Below are positions 17,677-27,085 of a stretch of 64,000 nt of DNA, in pieces. This stretch comes from CAZHCA01 sp964530825 (GTDB taxonomy: Bacteria > Bacteroidota > Bacteroidia > Chitinophagales > Saprospiraceae). Position numbers and translations under genes: made by a program. Location of the stretch: assembly GCA_964530825.1 (NCBI GenBank), contig CAZHCA010000001.1, positions 62,001 through 126,000 on the forward strand. The letters run 5' to 3'. Position 1 is the stretch's first letter; the number at the start of each line of letters is the position of its first letter. Below the pieces are notes generated by a model. That model was not told the DNA's origin. It searched no databases and was given only the letters and a program-made list of their open reading frames with translations.

Positions 17677-18730
17677 GTAGCTCGATGGTTAGGTCTACGG
17701 AAAAAATGGATGTCTCGGGATCGCGGTCGATCACAATGTTGTGCCGGTTGGGGTACAATAGATCCAGGCGCTTGCGAAGATTTGATAGACCGATGCCGCC
17801 GGCTTGGGTTGCCTGCTTTCCGTATTGCCGGAGTCCACCATCGTAGTTGTTACTGGTGCTAAAGCAGAGTCGTTCCTCCTCTAGTTGGCATTTGATGTTG
17901 ATCCAGCCTGCTTTCCGGTCGACGTGTTTAAAAGAATTTTCTACCAGCGGCAGTAAAAGCAATGGCGGAATCTGTACATTTCCCGTCTCCTCCGGAAAGC
18001 AAATGTCTAGTTGGAGATCATTACTCTTGCGGAGTTTGGCTAACTGTGCGTATTGCTCTAAATGTTGCAACTCTTCCGCCAGGGAGATAAGGGGGGCATC
18101 GGCAGCGTATAATTGATAGCGCAGCAGGTCGGAAAAGCCTGCTAGGGCGTCGGCTGCGGCATCGGTATCTTTGCGGATCAATACGTAAATATTATTTAAG
18201 GCATTGAAAAGAAAATGGGGATTGAGTTGATTTTTTAAGTACTCCAGTTCCACCGCCATTTTCTCTCGCTTCAAATCGCGATTGCGCTTTTCTACATCTT
18301 GCCGCTGCCGGAGCAGGTAGATGGCGGTAAAAGCAATGACGGCGGTCATATTACTCCCCAAGGTAGAGCCCAGCACTACTGTGGGCAGGGAAAAAAAGGC
18401 TTCGGCGATCTTCGGGTCGATCCAGTTAAAGGTAAAGTACAATCCCAATCCAAGAACTAGGGAAAAAAGCGCGATATCCAATAGCACGAATAAAATGTAC
18501 AAGGCATAAATCTTGCGGTTGAGCAGATGCGGAATCAATATCAGGACATTGAGATAAACAGCTCCCATATTGGAAAGAGCGAAAACGGCACTAGTCAGAA
18601 AGGAAGCCGACGAAAAAGGCTGCGGAGAAGACACAAAATGCCAGAAAACTGTATAGATGGCCCAGAATAGATAGTGCCAACCGTACTGTTGCCAATAAGG
18701 GGAGCGATAGTCAGTGGCCCTGCTGTTCAT
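17657..18730 (-). CDS. LytS/YehU-type sensor histidine kinase
   Basis: A 357-residue inner-membrane kinase. About four transmembrane helices occupy residues 15-150, followed by a coiled coil (RQRQDVEKRNRDLKREKMAV) and the His_kinase (PF06580) block with the phosphoacceptor His in NPHFLFNALNNIYV. A HATPase region follows (PPLLLLPLVENSFKHV; GIGLSNLRKRLDLLY). There is no separate sensory domain, so the membrane part itself probably detects the signal. It forms a pair with the LytTR regulator it overlaps. Confidence 0.93.
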   Translation of the reverse strand: MNSRATDYRSPYWQQYGWHYLFWAIYTVFWHFVSSPQPFSSASFLTSAVFALSNMGAVYLNVLILIPHLLNRKIYALYILFVLLDIALFSLVLGLGLYFTFNWIDPKIAEAFFSLPTVVLGSTLGSNMTAVIAFTAIYLLRQRQDVEKRNRDLKREKMAVELEYLKNQLNPHFLFNALNNIYVLIRKDTDAAADALAGFSDLLRYQLYAADAPLISLAEELQHLEQYAQLAKLRKSNDLQLDICFPEETGNVQIPPLLLLPLVENSFKHVDRKAGWINIKCQLEEERLCFSTSNNYDGGLRQYGKQATQAGGIGLSNLRKRLDLLYPNRHNIVIDRDPETSIFSVDLTIELHEMPNR

Positions 18731-18816
18731 GGTTCTAGCCTAATTTGTTGGAAGTATAAGCCAATTTGTAAATCTCCGTAATTATCTTTTATTTTTTTTA
18801 ACGAGTAAAAAAATAG

Positions 18817-18847
18817 TGATCAATGGCACGTTCGGATTGATCAATGG
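18817..18847. promoter_or_regulatory. Direct repeats 21 bp apart (candidate LytTR binding site)
   Basis: TGATCAATGG occurs at 18817-18826 and again at 18838-18847, giving a start-to-start spacing of 21 bp, two helical turns. Known LytTR regulators (AgrA type) bind direct repeats with this geometry. A partial third copy, TGATCAATCGG, starts at 18934, and an inverted near-copy CCATTGATCC lies at 19001. The site is in the region between the sensor kinase (leftward) and the secreted protein/TonB receptor genes (rightward), so either or both could be the target. Confidence 0.5.
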
Positions 18848-18994
18848 AAAAAGTAGGGGGGTCTAGGGATCATTAGACGGTTTTCTAACGAGTTGGCGTT
18901 CCTATTTACCATTCATCAAGCCAGAAGCTCTGCTGATCAATCGGTTTTGCAGCAGGATCAGGGTTTCGGCATTATGGTAGAAAAAACAAATGCC

Positions 18995-19729
18995 ATGAAA
19001 CCATTGATCCTCATTTTCACCTTCTGTGTGCCTACTACACTGCTTACCGGGCAGATTTCCCTGCCAAACACGATCACGCAACAGTGCATGGAGGCCTATG
19101 CGCAAAATGATCTGGACTTATGGGCCGATGCCATCAGCAATATCGAAGAAATGGCTGCAGAAGACCCAGCCTTCATGCTGGAACTGGCCCACGCCGAATA
19201 CGGTGCCGTCAGTACCTGTATGGGCAATGATGCCGAAGACCAGGCTAAAGCATACCTCCGGAGTGCGCAAGGCCACGTGGAAGCCTATACCAAGAAATAC
19301 GGCGAGACCGCCGATTCCAAGGCAATCTTGGCCGGAGTTATGGGTTTGAAAATTGCCTTCCAACCCATGAAGGGCATGTTCCTAGGCCCTAAAATCGACC
19401 GCTTGCTGGGACAAGCGATAAAGGAAAACCCGGAAAGTCCCATCGTTCAGTATGCTCAGGGCAACAGCCTAGTGTATACACCCGAGATGTGGGGCGGGAA
19501 CCGTGCTCAAGGCATCGTTCACTTGAGTAAAACCGTCGAATTGCTGGAGCGGAAAGGGGCCGAGGGTACCTGGCTTTACCTGCAGAGCCTGGCCCAGTTA
19601 GGGGAAAACCTGCAAAAAGAAGGGCGTACGGCGGAAGCAGCTGCGACCTATCGCCAAGCACTCCAGGTTGCTCCCAATTTTGAATGGGTAAAAAATTACC
19701 TCCTGCCCGAATTAGAAGCTACCAAATAA
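18995..19729 (+). CDS. Exported protein with TPR-like C-terminus
   Basis: A 244-residue exported protein. The ATG at 18995 gives a signal peptide (MKPLILIFTFCVPTTLLTGQ); the frame extends to 18893 without one. The mature part is helical with Cys residues (QQCMEAY; VSTCMGND), and the end (YLQSLAQLGENLQKEGRTAE, then AATYRQALQVAPNF) fits a TPR pair. No enzyme motif. Only 5 bp separate it from the TonB receptor gene, so the two are almost certainly co-transcribed, and it may be a periplasmic partner of that receptor. Candidate LytTR repeats lie upstream. Confidence 0.82.
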   Translation: MKPLILIFTFCVPTTLLTGQISLPNTITQQCMEAYAQNDLDLWADAISNIEEMAAEDPAFMLELAHAEYGAVSTCMGNDAEDQAKAYLRSAQGHVEAYTKKYGETADSKAILAGVMGLKIAFQPMKGMFLGPKIDRLLGQAIKENPESPIVQYAQGNSLVYTPEMWGGNRAQGIVHLSKTVELLERKGAEGTWLYLQSLAQLGENLQKEGRTAEAAATYRQALQVAPNFEWVKNYLLPELEATK

Positions 19730-19734
19730 AAGCC

Positions 19735-21852
19735 ATGAACCGTTTGATCCTGTGGATCTTCTGCCTGTTTTGGTGTTGCTCCCAATTGTTGGGGCAATCC
19801 ATTGAAGGCAAGGTTTTTGACGATAACAGTGGCGAACCGCTCCTCGGAGCTAACGTAGTGCTCCTCTCCGATTACAGGTCGGGCGCTGCTACCGATGGAC
19901 GGGGGCGGTTCGCACTTCCACTATCAACTACTCCCGATACCTTGCTGGTTTCTTACCTTGGGTATCAGATGGCTAAGGTGCCGCTGGACGCCGAAGCCAT
20001 TCCGGAAGAACTGGCGATTGGTCTGAAGCCACTGGCTACACAGGGACCAACTGTTACCGTGAAAGGGCGGGAAGCTGTACACTCCATTTTTGCCGTTCAA
20101 AAAATTGAGCGAATGGATATTTACCGCAATCCCAGCGCCCAGGCTGATCCTTTACTAGCGGTGGATATGCAATCCAGTTCAACGACCCTGGGCGAGACCG
20201 CCAATATCAGCCTGCGGGGCAGTCGGCCGGAGGCTACCGGAATTTTTCTCAACGGCATTCCTTTGCGCGACGCCGTACGGATCGACCAGGACAATGGGGT
20301 GGGGCAGTTCAGTATTTTCAATACGGAATTGCTGGACGAGGTCGAGGTGTATCCCAGTAACGCCCCTTTGGCGCTGGGGCAAACCACTGGCGGCGGTATC
20401 GCCCTGGAGACTGTCGACGAAATTCCCCTGTCCGGCTATGCTGTAAATTTACACCTGGCGGGTGCCGGACTGCAGGGTGTTCACCAATTCCACGACGACC
20501 ATCGAGTACTGGGTTTTGTCAACCTTGGACACCATTTTTTATTCAAACAACTCAACCCGGAAGCCCTGGCTCGTATCAACGGTTTTGAGAGTATCGAAGG
20601 GGGGATTTTCTCCACCCACGAGCTGAGCGACCGCCTACAGGCCCGGTTCTACAACTATACCTTGGGCGAACGCTACCGGTACGACTACCGGAGCGCTGCC
20701 TACAATGGTTTGTTCGAACAGCAGAAATTGCGTAATCTAAGTTTACTCAACCTCATATATTCGGGGCCGCGTTACCGCCTACACTTCGACCAAAAATGGA
20801 ATTGGAGTCAGGCGCAATATCGCCTCGGCAACCTGGACTTGAAGCAAGGCGTAGGCGACTATTTCGGCCAGTTTCGTGGCGTCTATTGGGCTGACCAAAT
20901 TTCAGTAGAAGCCGGTGTCAGCGTTGAACGGTTCGACCGGATAACTTCGGGGCAGGTTCCGGAATTAGACTTTGCTACCTCACCCGAGCATCCCGTAATC
21001 TCCGTCGATTTCAATATCCGGTTTATCAACATTGAAGCATTTGCCTATGGTAAATGGGCCATTGACGATCATTGGACGGCCGGAGCCGGTGCACGTTATC
21101 TGCTACCCCACGCCGGACAGTCTGGGCGGTGCGCCGGTCAGATCCACCTCACGCACCAGCAAGGTGCACACCAATGGCGATTCGGAGCTGGACATTACTA
21201 TCAGTTTTTGCCGGCTCGATCCGGTGAAAGCAACGTGCTCGACCGCCGAGCCCAACAATTATCGATCGATTATCAATGGGAGTGGTCAGATCGCACCCGG
21301 CTGGGGGCCGGATTTTACCACCACCGGGCTCAGGAGCAATACCGGACCCGAGTTTCCGGACTGGAAATATGGGGAAACTGGCAGGGTGAGCAATGGAAAC
21401 TACAGTGGAGTGCTTCCGGTTTGCGCGCCTTCGACAACAGTACGGGCACCTACCGGCCTGCCGATAAGGATATTCACTATTTCATGCGGGTACTCGGAGG
21501 TTGGACCCCCCTGCCGGGGTTAGAGTTTACCTTGGCCTACCGGATGCGACAGGGAGCCTTTTACCGGCCGGTCATCGGTGGACTCCCCGCGGAAGAGGAG
21601 GAATTCTATTTGCCAGTTTATGCCGACCAGGAGATGCGCCGACGCTACCCGGATTACCATCGGGTCGACATTGGGGCTAGCTATCTCTTCCCGCTGGCCG
21701 GGAATCCCATGATCGCATTTGCTAATGTAGCTAACGTAGCCGACACCGGCAATGTACAGTCGTTCCGTTACGATGAGCAATACCAGACGGCTATACCCGA
21801 ATTTTACGCCCGCCGGACCCTGTTCCTGGGCGTGGTTTGGCTGTTTCAGTAA
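19735..21852 (+). CDS. TonB-dependent outer-membrane receptor
   Basis: A 705-residue receptor from the ATG at 19735. Signal peptide at 1-20 (ending SQLLGQ), then a carboxypeptidase-regulatory-like domain at about 22-95 (IEGKVFDDNSGEPLLGANVV, then YLGYQMAKV), a plug domain at about 105-235 (TANISLRGSRPEATGIFLNG; VYPSNAPLALGQTTGGGIAL) and a 22-strand-type barrel to the end. It imports a ligand using TonB energy; which ligand is not visible. It is small for the SusC group and has no SusD partner, so a siderophore, vitamin or metal is more likely than a glycan. Co-transcribed with the exported protein upstream. Confidence 0.92.
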   Translation: MNRLILWIFCLFWCCSQLLGQSIEGKVFDDNSGEPLLGANVVLLSDYRSGAATDGRGRFALPLSTTPDTLLVSYLGYQMAKVPLDAEAIPEELAIGLKPLATQGPTVTVKGREAVHSIFAVQKIERMDIYRNPSAQADPLLAVDMQSSSTTLGETANISLRGSRPEATGIFLNGIPLRDAVRIDQDNGVGQFSIFNTELLDEVEVYPSNAPLALGQTTGGGIALETVDEIPLSGYAVNLHLAGAGLQGVHQFHDDHRVLGFVNLGHHFLFKQLNPEALARINGFESIEGGIFSTHELSDRLQARFYNYTLGERYRYDYRSAAYNGLFEQQKLRNLSLLNLIYSGPRYRLHFDQKWNWSQAQYRLGNLDLKQGVGDYFGQFRGVYWADQISVEAGVSVERFDRITSGQVPELDFATSPEHPVISVDFNIRFINIEAFAYGKWAIDDHWTAGAGARYLLPHAGQSGRCAGQIHLTHQQGAHQWRFGAGHYYQFLPARSGESNVLDRRAQQLSIDYQWEWSDRTRLGAGFYHHRAQEQYRTRVSGLEIWGNWQGEQWKLQWSASGLRAFDNSTGTYRPADKDIHYFMRVLGGWTPLPGLEFTLAYRMRQGAFYRPVIGGLPAEEEEFYLPVYADQEMRRRYPDYHRVDIGASYLFPLAGNPMIAFANVANVADTGNVQSFRYDEQYQTAIPEFYARRTLFLGVVWLFQ

Positions 21853-21855
21853 CCG

Positions 21856-22506
21856 CTATTCCTGCATCTTTTGCCCGTAACTCAAATCACCAGCATCACC
21901 CAGGCCGGGTACGATATAGGCTTTGGCCGTAAGCTCTTCATCGAGTGCCGCCATCCAGATGTGGTATTTCGGGTAGAGTCGACGCAGATACTCGAGACCC
22001 GGAGTGGATGCAATTGCCGTTACAAAGTGGACTTGCTTGGGTTCGCCGTGCTCCCGTAGGGCCCGGAAGGTGAGGTCCATGGAGGAGCCCGTAGCCAGCA
22101 TAGAATCGATGATAACCAACACGGCGTCGGTGAGGTCCGGGCAGGAAATATATTCCATGTTCACCTCAAAAGACCCGTCCTTATGATGCTTGCGGTAAGC
22201 GGATACGAATGCATTATCCGCTTGATCGAAAACGTTCAGCAGGCCCTGGTGCATGGGTAAGCCCGCTCGTAAGATCGTGGCCAAAACCAGGCGGTCCTGA
22301 GGTAGCTGAACTTCTGCAATTCCCAGGGGCGTGTCGACCGATTGTGGCTGGTATTGAAGGGTCTTACTAAGTTCGTAGGCCATTATTTCACCCAACCGAA
22401 CCATGTTGAGCCGGAAGCGCATGGGATCTTCTTGAATTTTAGTATCCCGGAGTTCAGCGATAAAGCGATTGGCTATACTGTTCTTTTCACTAAGATTGAC
22501 AACCAT
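21856..22506 (-). CDS. upp: Uracil phosphoribosyltransferase
   Basis: Converts uracil and PRPP to UMP in pyrimidine salvage. The 216-residue protein has the usual length; visible signatures are the N-terminal LRDTKIQ-like segment, VLATILRAGLPMHQGLLNVF, the PRPP-binding VLVIIDSMLATGSSMDLTF (the family's D-P-M-L-A-T-G-G appears as DSMLATGSS) and the C-terminal uracil loop region ending GDAGDLSYGQ. Single-gene unit, convergent with the TonB receptor (3-bp gap). Confidence 0.95.
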   Translation of the reverse strand: MVVNLSEKNSIANRFIAELRDTKIQEDPMRFRLNMVRLGEIMAYELSKTLQYQPQSVDTPLGIAEVQLPQDRLVLATILRAGLPMHQGLLNVFDQADNAFVSAYRKHHKDGSFEVNMEYISCPDLTDAVLVIIDSMLATGSSMDLTFRALREHGEPKQVHFVTAIASTPGLEYLRRLYPKYHIWMAALDEELTAKAYIVPGLGDAGDLSYGQKMQE

Positions 22507-22584
22507 AATGGATGGATTTTTCGAAAAATAGTCAATCTCCGTCTAAAAGCCGGAGCCCGATTGCCGAAGTTTATTTTTACAGGG

Positions 22585-23910
22585 TTACCGGCTGGTGCAG
22601 GCTTGGTTAATCATGTGCTCGAAGACACCGGTCCAGCCCGCCCAGCTATGGGCCGAGGAAAAGGAGCTATTATGCCAAAGATAACGAAAAGCACCGCCGT
22701 ACAAGCGCACTTGTCTGATCAGTTCTTCGGTTACTCGCTTGGCTTGGTCAGGTTGCAGTTGAAGGTAGTTTTTCAGGGTGACATCCATGACGCAGAAAGG
22801 ATAAATCATCAGGTCGGTTATCTCATTCCGCTCTAGGTCGAACCAGGGAAAGGGGACTGCGAGGCCAGCGCGAAAACCCGGAGCGTCAGCGTACCCCATC
22901 GTGTAGTCTTCCCGAATTCCGGCAGCGATCAATTGGCGATAGGTCTTGGGTAAATGTAGTTTCAGGAAATGTTGCCGGCTACGAGTAATGGGTTGGTCTA
23001 CTATATCAGCTAGGGTCTGTTTTTCGGATGCTATTCGGGCTGGTCGTCGATTGGCAGCATAGGAAGGATGAATGCCAACGGCCGCCCGGTTGGCCACCGC
23101 GCGGATCAGGACTCGGAACTCGGGGCGCCGGGGATCAACGTTCCGGTCGAACCTTCCCGGGCGGGCCAATAAAAAAAAGTAGATAGGTGCTAGTTGGTAC
23201 CGATCATGTAATTGATCCAGGTAGGGAAAAGTGAAAAAAGGATCGGCCTGGTGGCCAGCTTTAACCTGGCGTCGCAGCTGCAGCACCTTCTTCTCCATTT
23301 GCAGCTGCAGCTTACCCCACGTCGCCCATTCCCGCCAACCGGAGCGGTGACCGAAAGCCCATGCATAATCCACATCGTAAGTCGGCGCTACCGTGTAGGG
23401 CGGCTTGTTAAGGCGTAGATCCGGGTAAAACGACTGCAGAAATTGTCTGAAATCCAAAGCGAGTTCCTGCAGCCACGGGCGATTCAATACGCCCAGTTGA
23501 TGTAAAATACTTTGCCGGGCCGAAAACCGACCGTGTACATCGGGTTGGAATGGGAGGTATTCTTCGTACCGGGTGGCGATGTAAAAAACAGTCGCCAGCA
23601 AGTCGTACGACCAGTAAGTAAAAGTGGTAGGTTCTTTACTGGTAAAAAGGGAAGGACGTTCCTGCCGTTGACCAATGATGGGCTGGAGCGGCCGAATATC
23701 CGATTCCGCTAAAAGCGAATGGGCAAACATCCGAGGCGCCCCGGACAGCAACTCCGGGTTTTGACCGTAAACCAACCGGGGCCCCGTGTAGTCGGTAAAG
23801 ACCCCAGGGTCGGCGGTACAGGTATGCGCCACATTCAACAAATTGTCAAAAAGTAATTGGGTGGCGTACTTGAGCCGGGGGGTGATCTCTTTTGCGTATA
23901 CCAGTACCAA
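22585..23910 (-). CDS. Polysaccharide deacetylase-like protein (DUF7033 type)
   Basis: A 441-residue cytoplasmic-looking protein. The frame begins at a TTG (23910) after an in-frame stop, and the first internal ATG is about 60 residues in, so the TTG start is likely. Residues about 165-440 have the order of a polysaccharide-deacetylase (NodB-like) fold: TYDVDYAW carries the metal-binding Asp pair, GIHPSYAANRR the His motif, and RQHFLKLHLPKTYRQLIAAG the next block; the YTMGYADAPGFRAG strand and a final LWHN follow. The N-terminal region fits the family that precedes this domain in Bacteroidota. Substrate unknown; these genes are often near envelope glycan loci. Confidence 0.75.
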   Translation of the reverse strand: MVLVYAKEITPRLKYATQLLFDNLLNVAHTCTADPGVFTDYTGPRLVYGQNPELLSGAPRMFAHSLLAESDIRPLQPIIGQRQERPSLFTSKEPTTFTYWSYDLLATVFYIATRYEEYLPFQPDVHGRFSARQSILHQLGVLNRPWLQELALDFRQFLQSFYPDLRLNKPPYTVAPTYDVDYAWAFGHRSGWREWATWGKLQLQMEKKVLQLRRQVKAGHQADPFFTFPYLDQLHDRYQLAPIYFFLLARPGRFDRNVDPRRPEFRVLIRAVANRAAVGIHPSYAANRRPARIASEKQTLADIVDQPITRSRQHFLKLHLPKTYRQLIAAGIREDYTMGYADAPGFRAGLAVPFPWFDLERNEITDLMIYPFCVMDVTLKNYLQLQPDQAKRVTEELIRQVRLYGGAFRYLWHNSSFSSAHSWAGWTGVFEHMINQACTSR

Positions 23911-24074
23911 CGCAGATTATTTTTTGCTTAAAAGTCTTGCCGAGGTCAAAACCGGTGCGCTTTTGTATATCGAATTTATTATTTTAAGTGTTATAAATAA
24001 GAAAAAAATCAAGATAGATCAGCGCTTCCCAACCTTCGAAGGAAAGCAACGTTTAACATTTAAGCAAATGACTT

Positions 24075-24884
24075 ATGGTGAAAATATTTTTTGTAAGTAT
24101 CGCCCTCCTATTTCCTTTGTGGGTTGTTGCTCAAGAGACCATAGCCCTCGGGGAGAACAACTACGATGATTCCAAAGGCATCATCTACGACCGGGAAGTA
24201 ACTGCTGATCTCAAGCTACACACCAACGGTTGGGCCTTTGGCGTGAACATTGGGCAGGTCAAAACCTATTACCTGACCAATTACTGGAACTTTGAATTCG
24301 GAGAGCTGAAACACCGCAAGGAAATGAAGCAAAGCTTCGACATCCAGCCATTTAATTCGGACCGCACCTTCCGGTCTTTCATTTACGGAAAACAGAACAA
24401 TTTCTTTGCACTGCGGGGCGGCTTCGGGCAAAAGCGGTACTTATCTGAAAAGGCGAAACGCAAGGGCGTAGCAATCGGCCTCACTTACGAAGGGGGCGCT
24501 ACGATGGGTATTCTCAAGCCCTATTATTTAGAGTTGCGCTACTTTGCCGAATCGGGCGTCAACGATTTTATCGTGCGCAGCGAAAGATTCTCGGAAGAGA
24601 ATCGCGATAAGTTTTTGGATATCAATAGTATCTACGGAGCTTCCGGTTTTGCGCGCGGGCTGGGCGAATTATCCATCGTGCCAGGCCTGCACGGTAAAGC
24701 GGCCGTCCACATTGACTGGGGAGCTTTTGATGAGTTTGTCAAAGCCCTCGAGGCAGGGGTAATGTTCGATCTCTTTTTCCAGGAAGTGCCGATCATGGTC
24801 GAAACGCCACTGATTGAAGACGGAGAGAACCAGGCGCTTTTCGTGAATCTTTACATAAATTTACAGCTTGGCAAGCGCTGGTAA
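24075..24884 (+). CDS. Exported beta-rich protein, probably outer membrane
   Basis: A 269-residue protein with a signal peptide (MVKIFFVSIALLFPLWVVAQ) and a mature part of short amphipathic strands rich in Tyr, Phe and Gly (WAFGVNIGQVKTYYLTNYWN; FFALRGGFGQKRYLSEKA; GVAIGLTYEGGATMGILKPY), ending in NLYINLQLGKRW. The pattern fits a small outer-membrane barrel of a Bacteroidota-restricted family. No function is recognised. It stands alone, 70 bp before lipA. Confidence 0.75.
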   Translation: MVKIFFVSIALLFPLWVVAQETIALGENNYDDSKGIIYDREVTADLKLHTNGWAFGVNIGQVKTYYLTNYWNFEFGELKHRKEMKQSFDIQPFNSDRTFRSFIYGKQNNFFALRGGFGQKRYLSEKAKRKGVAIGLTYEGGATMGILKPYYLELRYFAESGVNDFIVRSERFSEENRDKFLDINSIYGASGFARGLGELSIVPGLHGKAAVHIDWGAFDEFVKALEAGVMFDLFFQEVPIMVETPLIEDGENQALFVNLYINLQLGKRW

Positions 24885-24927
24885 GCCAGGCAAACAAAAG
24901 GGCTTCCAGTTTGTATTCCAGTAGAAG

Positions 24928-24935
24928 TTACTTTG
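24928..24935 (+). promoter_or_regulatory. Possible promoter -7 element for lipA
   Basis: TTACTTTG lies 20 bp before the lipA ATG. It differs from TAnnTTTG at one base, or reads as a 7-bp TACTTTG like the one ahead of porW. A TTTG at 24910 is 14 bp upstream, as in front of purH. Confidence 0.4.
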
Positions 24936-24954
24936 CCAAGTTAAAGGGAGATAC

Positions 24955-25827
24955 ATGATTGAATTACCAATTGTTGAGAAGAAAGAACAACGCAGAAGAA
25001 AGCCGGATTGGTTGCGGGTCAAGTTGCCCATCGGCGATAATTATAAGAAAGTAAGATCACTGGTAGACGAGTACAACCTTCATACCATCTGCCAAAGTGG
25101 TAACTGTCCGAATATGGGAGAGTGCTGGGGAGCCGGTACGGCTACCTTTATGATTTTAGGTAATACCTGCACCCGGTCATGCTCTTTTTGTGCTGTGAAA
25201 ACCGGTCGTCCGCCAGCATACGATGAAGATGAACCCCGCCGCGTGGCCGAAGCCATAGACTTGATGGGGGTAAAACACGCAGTTATTACTTCCGTAAACC
25301 GGGACGAGCGCAAAGACCGCGGCGCCGAAGTCTGGCACCAAACCGTTCGGGCCATCAAAGACAGAACCCCGCACGTAACGATCGAGACCCTCATTCCCGA
25401 TGTGCGCGCCACCTGGTGGGCGCTGGAGCGGATGATCAGCGCCGGACAAGAGGTTGTTTCGCACAACATGGAAACTGTCGAAGCGCTTTACCGTAAGGTG
25501 CGCCCGCAGGCTAAATACCACCGCAGCCTGGAGCAGATCCAGCGCACCAAAGCTTACGGAAAGCGGACCAAGTCCGGTATCATGGTGGGGTTAGGCGAAA
25601 CGGATGAACAGGTGTATCGCACCATGGACGATCTGCTGGAGCACGGTTGCGATGTGCTCACCATCGGACAGTACCTACAACCGACTAAAATGCACCTGGA
25701 AGTAGATGCTTACATCCATCCTGATAAATTTGCAGAATACAAAGCCGTCGGCCTGGAAAAAGGTTTCAATTTCGTCGAGAGTGGCCCGTTAGTTCGTTCT
25801 TCCTACCATGCCGAACGACACTTGTAA
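24955..25827 (+). CDS. lipA: Lipoyl synthase (radical SAM)
   Basis: Inserts two sulfur atoms into octanoyl groups on the lipoyl domains of 2-oxo acid dehydrogenases and the glycine cleavage system. The 290-residue protein shows both iron-sulfur sites: the auxiliary cluster CQSGNCPNMGECW and the radical SAM CTRSCSFC, plus the C-terminal RSSYHAE with the family's conserved Ser. Start ATG at 24955. Its product would serve the E1-containing dehydrogenase encoded at 54 kb, but there is no genetic link. Confidence 0.97.
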   Translation: MIELPIVEKKEQRRRKPDWLRVKLPIGDNYKKVRSLVDEYNLHTICQSGNCPNMGECWGAGTATFMILGNTCTRSCSFCAVKTGRPPAYDEDEPRRVAEAIDLMGVKHAVITSVNRDERKDRGAEVWHQTVRAIKDRTPHVTIETLIPDVRATWWALERMISAGQEVVSHNMETVEALYRKVRPQAKYHRSLEQIQRTKAYGKRTKSGIMVGLGETDEQVYRTMDDLLEHGCDVLTIGQYLQPTKMHLEVDAYIHPDKFAEYKAVGLEKGFNFVESGPLVRSSYHAERHL

Positions 25828-25853
25828 AAACCATTCAAATAATAGCTCGATAT

Positions 25854-25893
25854 AAAAAGGGGCAATACCTACCCAAAAGTATTGCCTCTTTTT
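25854..25893. terminator. Bidirectional intrinsic terminator between lipA and the alkaline phosphatase gene
   Basis: AAAAAGGGGCAATAC at 25854 pairs with GTATTGCCTCTTTTT ending at 25893 (15 bp, one G-T wobble, 10-nt loop). A- and T-runs on either side let it work for both convergent genes. Confidence 0.85.
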
Positions 25894-25929
25894 ATCATTT
25901 GAAATGGAGCGGAAAATCGCTCGCCTGTT

Positions 25930-27069
25930 CTAATTCACGGTTTTTCGAAAACCGATTGCCGAACGCATCTTGTGGTAGATAGCGGTATTCTCGTATATAC
26001 CTGCGAACAGTTCCTGGCCGGGTCCCATAGCAAATACGGGGATCATTGTACCCGTATGGTAATCAGAAGTGAAGCCGGTTTCCAGCTTTTCCATTGTTGA
26101 ACCGGGATTAATCGCATAGCCACCCGTTTCGTGGTCGGCAGTAATGATCACAAGCGTTTTCCCGTCGCGCTCAGCCCAATCGATAACCGTTCCGATCATC
26201 CGGTCAAAGTCGAGCATCTCGGTGATGATGTAGTCCGAGTCATTGGCGTGGCCACCCCAGTCGATCTGAGAACCTTCAATCATGAGGAAAAAGCCCTTAT
26301 CGTTATTTTGGCTTAGGTGGTCCAGCGCCATAGCCGCAGCTTGATTTAAATAATTGCGCCCCTGCCGCGCAGGAAGCGGATCGTCATCGGCAGTGAAATA
26401 GGCAAATTTTTCTACCCCCGGCCCCAAGGTAACGGATTCCAGATCTTGCTGAAAATAATCGGATACCAGGTAATTTTTCCGGATCAATTCTTCTATCAGG
26501 TTGCGGTCGTCGAGTTCCCTGCGGTCGAAATATTTTTTACCCCCACCCACAAAAAAATCGATATCGGTTTCGAGGAAATAGGTGGCAATTTTTTCGTATT
26601 CCTTGCGGCTGGCTGCGTGGGCAATGAAGGATGCCGGTGTGGCATGTACAATCGTCGAGGTGGCTACCAGTCCGGTGCGCAGACCATTAGTTTCTGCTTC
26701 CTCCAGGATGGTAGGCAAAGCGGTCGTATCTTTGGGATGTACTGCAATGGCACCATTGTAGGTTTTTTGTCCGCAAGCAAAGGCGGTGGCGCCGGCCGCG
26801 GAGTCTGTGATGAGGTCATCGTAAGCGTAAGACTTATGAAGGCCAATGACGGGCAGCCGCTCTATTTGGAGCTTATTGTTATTGCTGTAGAGGCCCGCCG
26901 ATATCTGGGCAAGGCCCATACCATCTCCGATAAGCAGCACAATGTTTTTGGCCCTTTTTTCGGGTCTGGGCACGGGCGAAGAATTGTTGCTGGCCAGTTC
27001 TCCGGGGCTGCGATTGCAACCTGCAGCAGTAAGTGCCGAGAGTGCGACAACGAGTACTAAAATTTTCAT
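25930..27069 (-). CDS. Alkaline phosphatase (lipoprotein)
   Basis: A 379-residue phosphomonoesterase of the PhoA family. The signal ends in a lipobox (LTAAGC, Cys near residue 18), so it is probably anchored to the membrane. Metal ligands and catalytic segments are visible: LLIGDGMG at the N-terminus, TDSAAGATAFACG with the nucleophile Ser, ATPASFIAHAASR, the DWGGHAND site (His and Asp), and TADHETGG. All main zinc/magnesium ligands appear present. No phosphate-starvation box could be identified. Confidence 0.93.
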   Translation of the reverse strand: MKILVLVVALSALTAAGCNRSPGELASNNSSPVPRPEKRAKNIVLLIGDGMGLAQISAGLYSNNNKLQIERLPVIGLHKSYAYDDLITDSAAGATAFACGQKTYNGAIAVHPKDTTALPTILEEAETNGLRTGLVATSTIVHATPASFIAHAASRKEYEKIATYFLETDIDFFVGGGKKYFDRRELDDRNLIEELIRKNYLVSDYFQQDLESVTLGPGVEKFAYFTADDDPLPARQGRNYLNQAAAMALDHLSQNNDKGFFLMIEGSQIDWGGHANDSDYIITEMLDFDRMIGTVIDWAERDGKTLVIITADHETGGYAINPGSTMEKLETGFTSDYHTGTMIPVFAMGPGQELFAGIYENTAIYHKMRSAIGFRKTVN

Positions 27070-27085
27070 GGATGATTGTCTGGTT

